The notes: generated by a model not told the origin, from the letters alone. 64,000 nt of DNA from JARRKC01 sp963723965 (GCA_963723965.1 CAVRSV010000006.1:248001-312000); one strand, 5' to 3'. Shown: positions 50,410 to 58,357, counted from the first letter of the stretch. Numbers and translations: made by a program.

Positions 50410-50979
50410 TCACCGATCTCGGGCGGACTGTCGCTCGAGGAGCATCTGGACTCGACTGCGGTTGTACCTTTGCAGGAAGATCGGATAGAGGTTGATGATG
50501 ACGTTGAAGACGCCCAGCCAGAGGAAGAAGCGCGAATCCCGCAGAAGTCCGAAAAGGGCCGCCAGTACCAGATTGACCAGAAATCCCAGGACATGGACCT
50601 CTTCTGCGTTCCTCATCTGAGCGTCGAGCCTCTGAAGTTCCAACCGCGAACGACTTCCAAGCTGAATCCGCCGTGTTGTGGCGGGAACGGGGTATCGCTC
50701 GATGATGCGCTTGAAGTATCTCACTCCAAGTCCCGGATAGAGCGCAGTCGAGGATTCAAGCCGACGAAGCCGGAAGTATCCCGGTCCCAGGTGCCGGCCG
50801 GAGATGTGAAGGAGCAGCAGCAGAAACAGGATCGTCACGCCGGTCAGGCCGAGAGAATCGACGACGACCCCCAACAGATGTCGATTCGACTCATTGTGGA
50901 GGTAGAGAAGGATCAGGAAGCCGTACCCCAGAAAAGCAGATGCGCCCAGGAGGACTCTGAGGACGATTCTATCGTTCAC
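50410..50979 (-). CDS. CrtO-like membrane protein (glycosyl-diaponeurosporenoate acyltransferase family)
   Basis: A 189-residue membrane protein with an N-terminal helix (VLLGASAFLGYGFLILLYLH), a second (LGLTGVTILFLLLLLHIS) and two C-terminal ones around EVHVLGFLVNLVLAALFGLL and FFLWLGVFNVIINLYPIFLQ, followed by RYNRSRVQMLL. The NLYPxxLQRYNRxRL pattern is the hallmark of the CrtO-like acyltransferase family of staphyloxanthin synthesis. Members outside carotenoid operons are common and of unknown role, and no crt genes are here. GTG at 50979, with GGAGGGG nearby, is the likely start. It overlaps no functional reading frame on the plus strand; the divergent ABC ATPase starts ~180 bases away. 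Confidence 0.72.
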   Translation of the reverse strand: MNDRIVLRVLLGASAFLGYGFLILLYLHNESNRHLLGVVVDSLGLTGVTILFLLLLLHISGRHLGPGYFRLRRLESSTALYPGLGVRYFKRIIERYPVPATTRRIQLGSRSRLELQRLDAQMRNAEEVHVLGFLVNLVLAALFGLLRDSRFFLWLGVFNVIINLYPIFLQRYNRSRVQMLLERQSARDR

Positions 50980-51159
50980 GGCCCCTCCATCGTATTCATG
51001 TGGCCTGGCAACGGCAACGTCGAGACTTGCGGAGCCGGGCAGGATAGAATCGGGGCGGATGCGGGGCGGGGCAGCAATACGGGGAGTCGCTCGGGCAGCT
51101 GCAGGGGAGACCGGTCAGCTCGTCTGAGGGAGACCGCCACAGAAACCCAACGCCAGGCA

Positions 51160-52662
51160 ATGGAGATCCCGACAAACAGCACTCCGATCCTCGAGATGTG
51201 GGGGATGTGCAAGCGCTTTCCCGGCGTCGATGCGTTGCGCGGTGTCGATCTGGATCTGTACGCCGGGGAGTGTTTGGCCCTCTGCGGGGAGAACGGCGCC
51301 GGCAAGAGCACCCTGATCAAGCTTCTCGGGGGTGCCTTCACCGCCGATGCCGGAGTGATCCGTCTCTTCGGCTCGCCCGTCGAGATTCGATCCCCGGCCG
51401 CCGCCCAGCGGATGGGCATCTCCATCATCTACCAGGAATTCAATCTCATCCCGGAGCTGACGGCGAGGGAGAACATCTTCCTGGGGCGAGAGGAAGGCCG
51501 TCTCGGATTTCCGAATCGCCAAAGGGAGTCGACCCAGGCCCGGGTGCTCTTCGACCGAATCGGGCTGACCATCGATCCTGAGAGTCGCTGTTCCGAGCTG
51601 AACGTCGCCGAGCAACAGGCCGTCGAGATCGCCAAGGCGCTGAGCTGGGAGGCACGGGTCCTCGTCATGGACGAACCTTCAGCCACGCTGACCGAGCCCG
51701 AAACCCGGCGCCTTTTCCAGATCATCAGCGAACTCAAGTCGCAGGGCATCGGTGTGATCTACATCAGCCACCGTCTGGAAGAGATTTTCGAAGTGGCGGA
51801 GCGGGTCATGGTCCTTCGGGACGGACATCGTGTGGCGCTGCGGCCCACCACCGACGTGAGCCGCGAGGAGTTGATCCGCCTCATGGTGGGAAGGTCACTC
51901 GAAAGCGAGTTTCCCCGCCGCAACTTTCGTCCGGGGGTAGAGGTCCTGCGTGTCGAGCGTCTGAGGCGGGGACGTTGGGTCCGGGACGTTACGTTCAGCG
52001 TCCGCGAAAGCGAGGTGTTGGGACTGGCCGGACTTGTCGGGGCGGGCAGGACTGACACGGTCCGGCTCATTTTCGGAGCGGATCGCCGCGAAGGCGGATC
52101 CATCCGGATCGACGGGAGCGTCCGGCGCATCGAGAGCCCCCGCGATGCCATTCGCAACGGTATCTGCCTGCTAACCGAGGACCGCAAGTCCCAGGGGCTG
52201 GTGCTCGAACATTCGGCTCGCGAGAACTTCGGACTCCCCAACCTCGATCGCTTCTCCTCTCGTCTATTCATCGACGGCGACCGTGAGAAGCAGTCCTTTG
52301 CCCAGTTCGCCGGAACCCTCAGAATCCAGCTCCACAGTGCCGAACAGCCGGTCGGCACCCTGTCCGGGGGGAACCAGCAGAAGGTCGTCCTGGCAAAATG
52401 GCTGGCCCGCGATTCCCGCGTCGTCATTTTCGACGAGCCGACGCGGGGGATCGACGTCGCGGCGAAGTACGAGATCTATCAGCTGATCAACGAATTGGCC
52501 TCGCAGGGCAAAGCCATCATCATGATCAGCAGCGAGCTGCCCGAGATCCTCGGGATGAGCGACCGCATCATCGTCATGCACCAGGGAGAGGTCAGGGCCG
52601 AGTTTACGGACGTGGGAGAAGCCAATCAGGAACAGATCCTGTCCGCCATGGTGGTGGATTGA
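51160..52662 (+). CDS. Sugar ABC importer, ATPase with two cassettes (RbsA/XylG type)
   Basis: A 500-residue double ATPase of the CUT2 class. First cassette: Walker A GENGAGKSTLIKLLGG, a family signature with LNVAEQQAVEIAKAL, and Walker B VLVMDEPSATLT. Second cassette: GLAGLVGAGRTDTVRL (degenerate Walker A, as usual in this class), signature LSGGNQQKVVLAKWL and VVIFDEPTRGIDV. CUT2 importers carry pentoses or hexoses. The ATG at 51160 gives the normal start (ILEMWGMCKRFPGVDALRGV); a longer open frame upstream is not homologous. It heads a three-gene unit with permease and binding protein. The sugar is unknown; the neighbouring catabolic genes suggest a pentose or galactose-like sugar. Confidence 0.93.
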   Translation: MEIPTNSTPILEMWGMCKRFPGVDALRGVDLDLYAGECLALCGENGAGKSTLIKLLGGAFTADAGVIRLFGSPVEIRSPAAAQRMGISIIYQEFNLIPELTARENIFLGREEGRLGFPNRQRESTQARVLFDRIGLTIDPESRCSELNVAEQQAVEIAKALSWEARVLVMDEPSATLTEPETRRLFQIISELKSQGIGVIYISHRLEEIFEVAERVMVLRDGHRVALRPTTDVSREELIRLMVGRSLESEFPRRNFRPGVEVLRVERLRRGRWVRDVTFSVRESEVLGLAGLVGAGRTDTVRLIFGADRREGGSIRIDGSVRRIESPRDAIRNGICLLTEDRKSQGLVLEHSARENFGLPNLDRFSSRLFIDGDREKQSFAQFAGTLRIQLHSAEQPVGTLSGGNQQKVVLAKWLARDSRVVIFDEPTRGIDVAAKYEIYQLINELASQGKAIIMISSELPEILGMSDRIIVMHQGEVRAEFTDVGEANQEQILSAMVVD

Positions 52663-52731
52663 AGGTGGAGGCGGCACTGAGCCAGACTCCATGGTTCCGA
52701 ATGATCGTCCGTTTGGAGTCGCCAGGAAACC

Positions 52732-54093
52732 ATGCCTGACACCAGAGATCTGATGAGGAAGTTCCTGAGTGACTACGGAATGCTGGCCGTCCTGCTGCTT
52801 CTGTGCCTCTTTTTCAGCCTCCTGACGCTCAAGCCGCAGCAACCTCAGGGAGAGGCTGCCGCGGAGCAGCTCTCAGAGGGAGTCCAGGAGAAGGCCTCGG
52901 CGGGAGAACTGGTACTCGTCGTGGCAGGCTCGCAGCAGGCATCCCAGGAGACGGCTCAAATGGTCTCCAGAATGCTGCGGGAGCGGTCATTCAGCCGGGT
53001 GAGGGAGATCGTGGGAACGCCCCGTGACCTGCGCGTCGTCCTGGATCAACTGCGTGAGCGGGGAGAAGGGCCGGCGGCCATCGCCATCACCTCGGACGCG
53101 GTGGAATGGCGGGTCTGGGAGATCCTGCCGGAAGCCTATCCGCAATTCGGTCAGGTGGCGCTGATCACTCCTACCGTTTACTACTGGCCCGACTTTCTCA
53201 AGCTCTCCAATCTGCTCGCGGTCGTCGATCGGATCGTAGTCATTGCCATCATCGCCATCGGCATGACCATGGTCATCGTGACGGCGGGAATCGATCTCTC
53301 CGTTGGCAGTCTGATCGCCCTGTCGGGCGTCATCGGCACGCTGGTCATGAAGCAGTTGGGAGGCCTGGACGCGCCGGCGTGGACGGTGGCGGTGGGATTT
53401 CTGGTGGGCATCGTGAGCTGCGGGCTTCTGGGAGCGTTCGGTGGGTTCCTGGTCGCACGTTTCAAGGTCGCTCCCTTCATTACGACTCTGGCACTGATGA
53501 TGGTTGCCCGAGGACTGGCGTTCTCCATCACGGGAGGCTTCTCGGTGTACCAGGTGCCGGAAGCTCTCCCCTGGCTGGGACAGGGCCGGAGCCTGGGCAT
53601 TCCAAATACTGTGATCCTGCTCGTGGTGCTCTATGTCGTTGCGCACGTCTTCATGTCGCGCACCATACTGGGCCGCTACATTTATGCTGTGGGCGGAAAC
53701 GTCGAAGCGGCGCGGCTCTCCGGGGTTCCGGTGGCAGCAGTGATCGTTCTCGTCTACGTCGTCAGCGCGGTCGCAGCCGGCGTGGGCGGCTGCATCCAGG
53801 CGTCGCAGCTCAACGCCGGCACGCCCAATGCCGGGCTGATGTACGAGCTGTACGTCATCGCAGCGGTCGTCGTCGGAGGGACCAGCCTGTCGGGAGGTTC
53901 CGGGACGATCTTCGGCACCCTGATCGGGGCGTTCATCATCTCGGTCGTGCAGAATGGTATGAACCTGCTGGGCATCGAGAGCTATACCCAGAATGTCGTG
54001 CTGGGTCTGGTCATTCTCGCCGCGGTTCTGCTGGATAAACTACGGGGCGGCGCGCCGCTGGCGTTCCTGACCGGAAGGGGTCCGGCTCGGTGA
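52732..54093 (+). CDS. Sugar ABC importer permease (RbsC type) with a ~110-residue insert after helix 1
   Basis: A 453-residue permease; RbsC-like proteins are ~320. Helix 1 (GMLAVLLLLCLFFSLLTL) is followed at residues ~33-150 by a soluble segment (LVLVVAGSQQASQETAQMVS, VREIVGTPRDLRVVLDQL, GPAAIAITSDAVEWRVW) that has an alternating strand-helix look and would face the periplasm. The remaining sequence is a normal RbsC: GMTMVIVTAGIDLSVGSLIA, PFITTLALMMVARGLAFSIT, ILGRYIYAVGGNVEAARLSG (cytoplasmic coupling loop) and YVIAAVVVGGTSLSGGSGTI. AGGA lies before the ATG. The insert may dock the binding protein or sense ligand (inference). Confidence 0.9.
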   Translation: MPDTRDLMRKFLSDYGMLAVLLLLCLFFSLLTLKPQQPQGEAAAEQLSEGVQEKASAGELVLVVAGSQQASQETAQMVSRMLRERSFSRVREIVGTPRDLRVVLDQLRERGEGPAAIAITSDAVEWRVWEILPEAYPQFGQVALITPTVYYWPDFLKLSNLLAVVDRIVVIAIIAIGMTMVIVTAGIDLSVGSLIALSGVIGTLVMKQLGGLDAPAWTVAVGFLVGIVSCGLLGAFGGFLVARFKVAPFITTLALMMVARGLAFSITGGFSVYQVPEALPWLGQGRSLGIPNTVILLVVLYVVAHVFMSRTILGRYIYAVGGNVEAARLSGVPVAAVIVLVYVVSAVAAGVGGCIQASQLNAGTPNAGLMYELYVIAAVVVGGTSLSGGSGTIFGTLIGAFIISVVQNGMNLLGIESYTQNVVLGLVILAAVLLDKLRGGAPLAFLTGRGPAR

Positions 54094-54128
54094 AGTCACT
54101 TCCGCAGAGAGGGAAAAAGGAGTCTTCG

Positions 54129-55106
54129 ATGGTTCGACTCAGGATGAGAAAGGGTCTGGCATGTTGGTTTCTGGCCGGGGCGTGTGCGGTGATGTTCGCG
54201 GGGTGCGGCGGCAGCGGCGAGAAAACGGCCATTCGAGGCCGGATCGGCATGACCTGCATGGATCTGACCAACCCGTACTTCAAGCTCATTGCCAACGTCA
54301 TGCAGGAGGAGGCGAGCAAGCAGGGATACGAAGTCGTCGCCCTCGACGGGAACAACGACGCGGCCAAACAGAACAACCAGATGTCGGACTTCGTCGCCCA
54401 GAAGTACTCGGCCATCTTCCTGAACCCGGCGGACTCGAGAGCCGCTGCCGAGGGCGTCAAGAAGGCGCATGCCGCCGGGATCCCCGTCTTTACCTTCGAC
54501 GTCCAACTGGCCGACGAGGATGCCAAAGCCCTGGTGGTCTCACATATTGGAAGTGACAACTACCAGGGAGGACAACTGGCCGGCGAGAGCATGATGGAGG
54601 TCACCGGCGACCACGGCAAGATCGCCATCCTTTCCTACCCCGAGATCATGTCGTGCATCCTTCGGGTTCAGGGCTTCCGAGACTACCTCCGGGAGCACGA
54701 CAGCCAACTGGAAATCGTCACGGAGCTGTCCGGCAAGGGGAACCGCGACGACGGTTACGCAACCACCACCGACATTCTGCAGGCCCATCCCGATATCGTA
54801 GCGATCTTCGGTGTGAACGACCCGTCGGCGCTCGGGGCCTACGCGGCCGTCGTGAAGGCGGGCCGGCAAAGCGACATCACCGTGATCGGCTTCGACGCTT
54901 CTCCCGCCGGCAAACAGGCCGTTTTCGAGAAGAAGCTGTACGATTCGCCGCAGCAGTTCCCCAGGAAGATGGCCGTCGGCACGGTCGACGCCTTCATCAA
55001 GTATCTGGAGGGTGAAGAGCTCCCGAAGACCACGTTCATCCCCTGTGCCCACTACCGCTACGCGGACTCCGTCAACGACGCGTCCCGGGTCAACGAGCAG
55101 TGGTAA
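54129..55106 (+). CDS. Sugar-binding lipoprotein of the ABC importer (RbsB type)
   Basis: A 325-residue periplasmic binding protein of peripla-BP type 4. The signal has lipobox VMFAGCGG, so it is lipid-anchored. Family motifs include RGRIGMTCMDLTNPYFKLIA, AIFLNPADSRAAAEGVKKAH, GIPVFTFDVQLADEDAK and IVAIFGVNDPSALGAYAAVV, then TVIGFDASPAGKQAV. The ATG at 54129 is preferred, with AAGGAG eight bases before; a GTG at 54090 overlapping the permease stop is the alternative. As last gene of the importer it completes the system. The aromatic residues that stack on sugars cannot be assigned safely. Confidence 0.92.
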   Translation: MVRLRMRKGLACWFLAGACAVMFAGCGGSGEKTAIRGRIGMTCMDLTNPYFKLIANVMQEEASKQGYEVVALDGNNDAAKQNNQMSDFVAQKYSAIFLNPADSRAAAEGVKKAHAAGIPVFTFDVQLADEDAKALVVSHIGSDNYQGGQLAGESMMEVTGDHGKIAILSYPEIMSCILRVQGFRDYLREHDSQLEIVTELSGKGNRDDGYATTTDILQAHPDIVAIFGVNDPSALGAYAAVVKAGRQSDITVIGFDASPAGKQAVFEKKLYDSPQQFPRKMAVGTVDAFIKYLEGEELPKTTFIPCAHYRYADSVNDASRVNEQW

Positions 55107-55116
55107 TTGTTCGACT

Positions 55117-55452
55117 CTACCGATCGCCCCTCGCGGCCAGCAGGAAGAAGCGGAAATAGCGTTCCCAGGATTCCGCGCTCGACCGGTAGGTGTTGTCGAA
55201 GACGAAGAAATCGGCAAGGGCCTCACGCACCCGCAGCAATTCGCGCAGGCGCCCTCGATTGCCGGGATCCGCGATCGTCAGGTCGAGCAGGTCGAGAGCC
55301 CGCTCGAAGGCTCGCATGCCAAGGTCCGGTTTGCCCTTTGCCCGCCAATTGATCGCCCGTCCGACTTCGCTTCCCACGTTTGCCATCTGTTCGACGAAGG
55401 ACAGTCCCTGCCAACGGCCGGCAGCAAGCTGACGATGTTGAGGAGCGGTCAC
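55117..55452 (-). CDS. Small helical protein paired with DUF5674
   Basis: A 111-residue, largely alpha-helical protein: WQGLSFVEQMANVGSEVGRA, MRAFERALDLLDLTIADPGN and ALADFFVFDNTYRSSAESW. I do not know a named function. The same type of protein (WxxLSxxEQxANIGSEV, FxRALELxDLTLADP) is common next to DUF5674 in soil and thermophilic bacteria. GTG at 55452 overlaps the DUF5674 stop as GTGA, so translation is coupled. The shape recalls HEPN-like helical partners of toxin-antitoxin pairs, but the RxxxxxH motif is not seen. A two-gene module. Confidence 0.72.
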   Translation of the reverse strand: MTAPQHRQLAAGRWQGLSFVEQMANVGSEVGRAINWRAKGKPDLGMRAFERALDLLDLTIADPGNRGRLRELLRVREALADFFVFDNTYRSSAESWERYFRFFLLAARGDR

Positions 55453-55796
55453 GGGAACACCAGCCGATCGACGATCGCCAGGATTCGTTCCCGGATCGAG
55501 GCATCTTCCACTCCCCGGCTGCGGTTGTCCTGGGACGGGCGAAGATTGATCATGGAGTCAAACTCGACGAACTGATCCTCGGAAAGATCCGGGTAGAGAT
55601 TGATCCCCCAGAGATCCGCCTGGTTCGAGCCTCGCTCGAGTAACAGGGCCTCCTGGTCGGCGTGCAGTTCCGCGTCGACCACCATGATCTCCTGACGGAT
55701 GTCCACGACCGCTTTGACCAGGTCTCCGAACATGGATTCGGCCATCCCCTTCAGCTCGCCTTTCGTGATCCCGTGATCCGAGTCCACCAAACGCAT
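55449..55796 (-). CDS. DUF5674 family protein
   Basis: A 115-residue protein with the highly conserved DUF5674 core: MAESMFGDLVKAVVDIRQEI, VVDAELHADQEALLLERGS, DLWGINLYPDLSEDQFVEFD and SMINLRPSQDNRSRGVEDAS. The function is unknown; the invariant HADQEALLLE and INLRPSQDNRSRGV segments suggest an enzymatic or nucleic-acid-related site. The ATG at 55796 is the best start; the longer reading to 56024 overlaps the antitoxin-like gene on the other strand. A TACAAT box lies eight bases before the ATG, so a short or leaderless mRNA is possible. Coupled to the following gene. Confidence 0.78.
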   Translation of the reverse strand: MRLVDSDHGITKGELKGMAESMFGDLVKAVVDIRQEIMVVDAELHADQEALLLERGSNQADLWGINLYPDLSEDQFVEFDSMINLRPSQDNRSRGVEDASIRERILAIVDRLVFP

Positions 55797-55959
55797 GATC
55801 GGGATTGTAACGTACGGATCAGTACACTCGTACACTTCGTCCGTCTGCAGCCCGTTCGGACTGGCGTGTGGGTTCCGGAACGTGACCGGAACCGAGGTCA
55901 GTTCGCGTCCACGAGGGATGCTGCCTCCAGGGCATCGGGACATCAGCGGAGGAAGATCG

Positions 55960-56091
55960 ATGGCCCGGGTCACTTCCAAATACCAGGTTGCCGTGCCCCA
56001 GAGGATCGCAGTCGAGTGCCACATTCATCCGGGAGATGATATCGACTGGGTGGCGCCACTGGGGCGGGATTCCGGGAGGAGAGCGAGGTGA
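55960..56091 (+). CDS. AbrB/MazE-type antitoxin-like fragment
   Basis: MARVTSKYQVAVPQRIAVEC, then HPGDDIDWVAPLG, matches the SpoVT/AbrB swapped-hairpin domain of VapB/MazE antitoxins (MARVTSKLQVTVPKAI, IRPGDEIEW). GGAGGA lies seven bases before the ATG. The product is only 43 residues and ends in an unusual basic tail (RDSGRRAR), whereas antitoxins have 70-85 residues. No toxin gene follows. It is probably the leftover of a toxin-antitoxin pair, possibly frameshifted after codon ~37. Confidence 0.6.
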   Translation: MARVTSKYQVAVPQRIAVECHIHPGDDIDWVAPLGRDSGRRAR

Positions 56092-56116
56092 AGCGGCAGG
56101 CTGAGCCGTTCTCCCG

Positions 56117-56458
56117 TCAGGCCTGGCGGCGAAGGCCGACGGCCACCAGGAGCCAGACGACCGAGACCAGGGCGAAAGCGATGACGAGAGGCGCCGGTGA
56201 CTCCCTGAGGGCGCCCAGCAGAAGCCGGGATGCGTCGCCCGCGGGTCCATCCGCGGCCTGATCGAGAAGGCGAATGTAGACCGACAGTCCGTTCGCAATC
56301 CCGAGCAGGAAGGCGGCAAACGCCGAAAAGATCGTGGCGGCGCTGAGAGGCCGGAGAATGGCCAACCTCCTCTCGCTCGGTCGATAGGCGAAGAGGACGG
56401 CCGTGACGAGGGTGACAACCCCAATGATCAGAGCGAAGAAGAAAAATGGTCCGGGCAT
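56117..56458 (-). CDS. Small membrane protein, MotA/TolQ-like hairpin
   Basis: A 113-residue protein with three hydrophobic helices: FFFFALIIGVVTLVTAVLFA, SAATIFSAFAAFLLGIANGL and APLVIAFALVSVVWLLVAVG. The linking segment DGPAGDASRLLLGALRESPA is seen in small uncharacterised proteins related to MotA/TolQ/ExbB proton-channel domains, but the usual large cytoplasmic loops are absent. GGAGGT six bases ahead supports ATG at 56458; a longer reading to 56527 is unlikely. Divergent from the sigma factor gene, with a palindrome between them. Confidence 0.65.
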   Translation of the reverse strand: MPGPFFFFALIIGVVTLVTAVLFAYRPSERRLAILRPLSAATIFSAFAAFLLGIANGLSVYIRLLDQAADGPAGDASRLLLGALRESPAPLVIAFALVSVVWLLVAVGLRRQA

Positions 56459-56512
56459 GTTGACCTCCATTAAAATGTCGTTCATCGAGGTAAACGCGGG
56501 CCGATCTCCATC

Positions 56513-56527
56513 GTGACAACTTGTCAC
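56513..56527. promoter_or_regulatory. Palindrome GTGACAA-C-TTGTCAC between divergent genes
   Basis: A perfect 7-bp inverted repeat with a single-base centre at 56513-56527. It lies about 55 bases upstream of the membrane gene at 56458 and on the 5' edge of the sigma-factor gene. The form is that of a dimeric repressor operator controlling both. If the sigma factor starts at the TTG at 56521 the site would overlap the start codon; a GTG at 56557 is then more natural. Confidence 0.5.
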
Positions 56528-57142
56528 GCGGGCATGTGTCCTGCGTTGTAAAGGTTGTGGATCGAGAAACCGAGCTTCAGCTGATCGCCGGTCTCAAGAC
56601 CTGTGACCCGGCTGCATTCGAGGCGGTATACGAGGAGTTCCGCCCGCGCCTCTTCAGTTTTCTGGTCCGTTTGAGCCGGAGGCGCGATGTCGCGGAGGAT
56701 CTCCTGGAAGAAACCTGGCTGCGCCTCGCCCGTTACAGCCGGGACCTGGCCGACGACAGCTGCCTGTCGGCCTGGCTCTTCACCGTCGCCCGCCATCTCT
56801 ACGCAAGTTGGTGCCGACGGCTGGCCGTGGACGACGAGCGGCTCAGCGACCTGACGCCCACGTTGGCCGCTGGCCGCACCCGGCGAGACCCCCTTCGAGG
56901 CCGCCGCCCGAAGCGAAAGCGAGCGACGGCTCGAGATCGCTCTGGCTCGTCTTCCCCTGCGCTACAGAGAAACGCTGCTGCTGGTGGCCGTCGAGGGAAT
57001 GACGCCCGCGGAGGCGGCCGCCTCCCTGGGGCTCTCATCGGAGACGCTGCGGAAACGCCTGCAGCGGGCGCGGGAGAAGCTGGCCTTCGAGATGGAAACC
57101 CTGGCCTCCGAGGCGAGGGAGAAAGTCAAACGAGCTGGATGA
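56521..57142 (+). CDS. ECF sigma-70 factor, frameshifted in the linker
   Basis: Region 2 is intact at residues ~28-100: FEAVYEEFRPRLFSFLVRLS, DVAEDLLEETWLRLARYS, SAWLFTVARHLYASWCRR. The open frame then enters an Arg/Gly-rich non-sigma sequence. One base later, from ~56870, region 4 is perfect: LARLPLRYRETLLLVAVEGM, TPAEAAASLGLSSETLRKRL, then QRAREKL, ending at TGA 57140-57142. The shift lies between ~56850 and 56885. Once corrected, the gene is a normal ~190-residue ECF sigma factor. Read without correction, it falsely fuses to the downstream gene. Start uncertain: TTG at 56521 or GTG at 56557. Assembly error or a real knockout are both possible. Confidence 0.82.
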
Positions 57143-57393
57143 TGGAACACCGAGATCTGCGAATAGTCATCAATGCGCCTTCCCTGGATCTGACGGTGCA
57201 CGATCTGGGCCGGAACCGACGGGAAGAGATCCGGGCGCGCTGCCTGGACGAACTCCGGGCGCAAAAGGAGGCCCGGGGACTCGGCTCGGCCCTTCGGCCC
57301 ATCTGGAACGCAGGATTGATGCCCACAGCACTGGGGCTGGGAGCCCTCTACCTGGCCGGTGTCTTCTGGAATGCGCTGGCCTTGTTTCGCTGA
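57139..57393 (+). CDS. Small membrane-anchored protein coupled to the ECF sigma factor
   Basis: An 84-residue protein beginning MMEHRDLRIVINAPSLDLTV, with a charged central helix (RREEIRARCLDELRAQKEA) and one membrane segment near the end (TALGLGALYLAGVFWNALAL). The first ATG (57139) overlaps the sigma stop as ATGA, so translation is coupled, the usual position of an anti-sigma factor or regulatory partner. A zinc-finger anti-sigma motif (HxxxCxxC) is absent; only a single Cys is seen. A regulator of the sigma factor is likely but not shown. Confidence 0.7.
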   Translation: MMEHRDLRIVINAPSLDLTVHDLGRNRREEIRARCLDELRAQKEARGLGSALRPIWNAGLMPTALGLGALYLAGVFWNALALFR

Positions 57394-57410
57394 ACCGGCT
57401 TCCTGTCGCC

Positions 57411-57893
57411 TCACAATCGATAGTCGTCGAGGCTGCCGAGATCGAGGGATTCCGGCAGGACTCCGATCGTGAAGATCATGAAGGTCAGTGCCTTCGTACC
57501 CGGCTCCACGTGACCCCCGACGACGCTGTTCTCGTCGGCAAGCGTCATGTGAGCGTGGATCCTCCCCCCCAGGATGTATCCCTGGACGGAGGTCAGGTCC
57601 ATGGGTACTGAGGCTTGCGGATCTTCCTCAGCGGGTGGAAGATTCTTGTCGCTCACGACGTGATAGTGATAGTCCGTCACGGATCCGATGCCCGAGAGGA
57701 TCACCCCGTTGCGGATGTGACGTTCTTCGATCGCCACCTTCAAGCCCTCCAGCAGATCCGTGCCCGCTCGAAGCCGGACGAGCTCGATCCGCTCGAAGTC
57801 CGACGACAGAGTCCGGACTGGCGGGGCTGATTCCTGCGCGTAGACGATGAGCCCCAAGAGTGACCCGAGAAACACGGGCAGCAGTTTCGGCAT
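57411..57893 (-). CDS. Exported DUF296 (PPC/PCC-domain) protein
   Basis: A 160-residue protein with a signal peptide (LLPVFLGSLLGLIVYAQ). The domain is DUF296/PPC: RIELVRLRAGTDLLEGLKVA, NGVILSGIGSVTDYHYHVV, a divergent strand set YILGGRIHAHMTLADENSVV and GGHVEPGTKALTFMIFTIGV. The histidines of HAHMTL and GGHV form a possible metal site, as in other members. In plants such domains sit in AT-hook proteins; bacterial versions are unknown, and an exported one is less usual. ATG at 57893 with GGGGAG ahead is preferred over 58154, which would add an SDR remnant. Confidence 0.8.
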   Translation of the reverse strand: MPKLLPVFLGSLLGLIVYAQESAPPVRTLSSDFERIELVRLRAGTDLLEGLKVAIEERHIRNGVILSGIGSVTDYHYHVVSDKNLPPAEEDPQASVPMDLTSVQGYILGGRIHAHMTLADENSVVGGHVEPGTKALTFMIFTIGVLPESLDLGSLDDYRL

Positions 57894-58025
57894 GATGTCT
57901 TCTCCCCTCGAGGAAGTTCGACCCATCTGGGAAACAGGCCAATCAAGAGCTTCACTATAGGCGATTTCGGAGAGGGCTGTCTGGTCAGCAGTCGGCTGGC
58001 CAAGAAGCCCCCGGCGGGTCGTTCT

Positions 58026-58154
58026 GCCTTTGTGGAGGTCTCGGACACGGACGCGGACACCTTCGTCGCCGAACAACCGTACTGAAGCTTCGCCGATGCC
58101 GCTGGCTCCTCCGGTGATTACTGCGACCTTGCCTATAAGTCTTCCCACTGTCAA
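58026..58154 (-). pseudogene. N-terminal remnant of a short-chain dehydrogenase (SDR)
   Basis: RLIGKVAVITGGASGIGEAS, then VRLFGDEGVRV, is an exact SDR N-terminus with the TGxxxGIG cofactor motif (TGGASGIG). After ~43 residues the homology stops (RTTRRGLL) and the frame runs on into the leader of the DUF296 gene. The other ~200 SDR codons are missing. It is a remnant left by deletion and not part of the DUF296 protein. Confidence 0.7.
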
Positions 58155-58357
58155 CCTCCTTCAAGGTGCTCGATGGGGCTTGGTGAACCCATCCGTTGCT
58201 CTTCCCTCAGTCCAGAAGCGTCAACTTACCGGAAGGGTGGGCCGTGTCCACCCGCCGGTCGGTGGGCCGGGTCCTCGGTGTGTGGCCTGCGCCTCCCCCC
58301 ACTCCGAGCCGCCCCCCTTTACAGGGATGCATCCCACGCCTAGACTGCCTGTGCCGA

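Noticed and set aside
50407..51159. A 250-codon N-terminal extension of the sugar ABC ATPase.
   Set aside because: The extension is antisense to the CrtO-like membrane gene and has no family match; the ATG at 51160 gives a normal-length protein.
56521..57393. A single 290-residue sigma-membrane fusion protein.
   Set aside because: Sigma region 4 is present in another frame with its own stop overlapping the next ATG, so two genes with a frameshift explain the region better.
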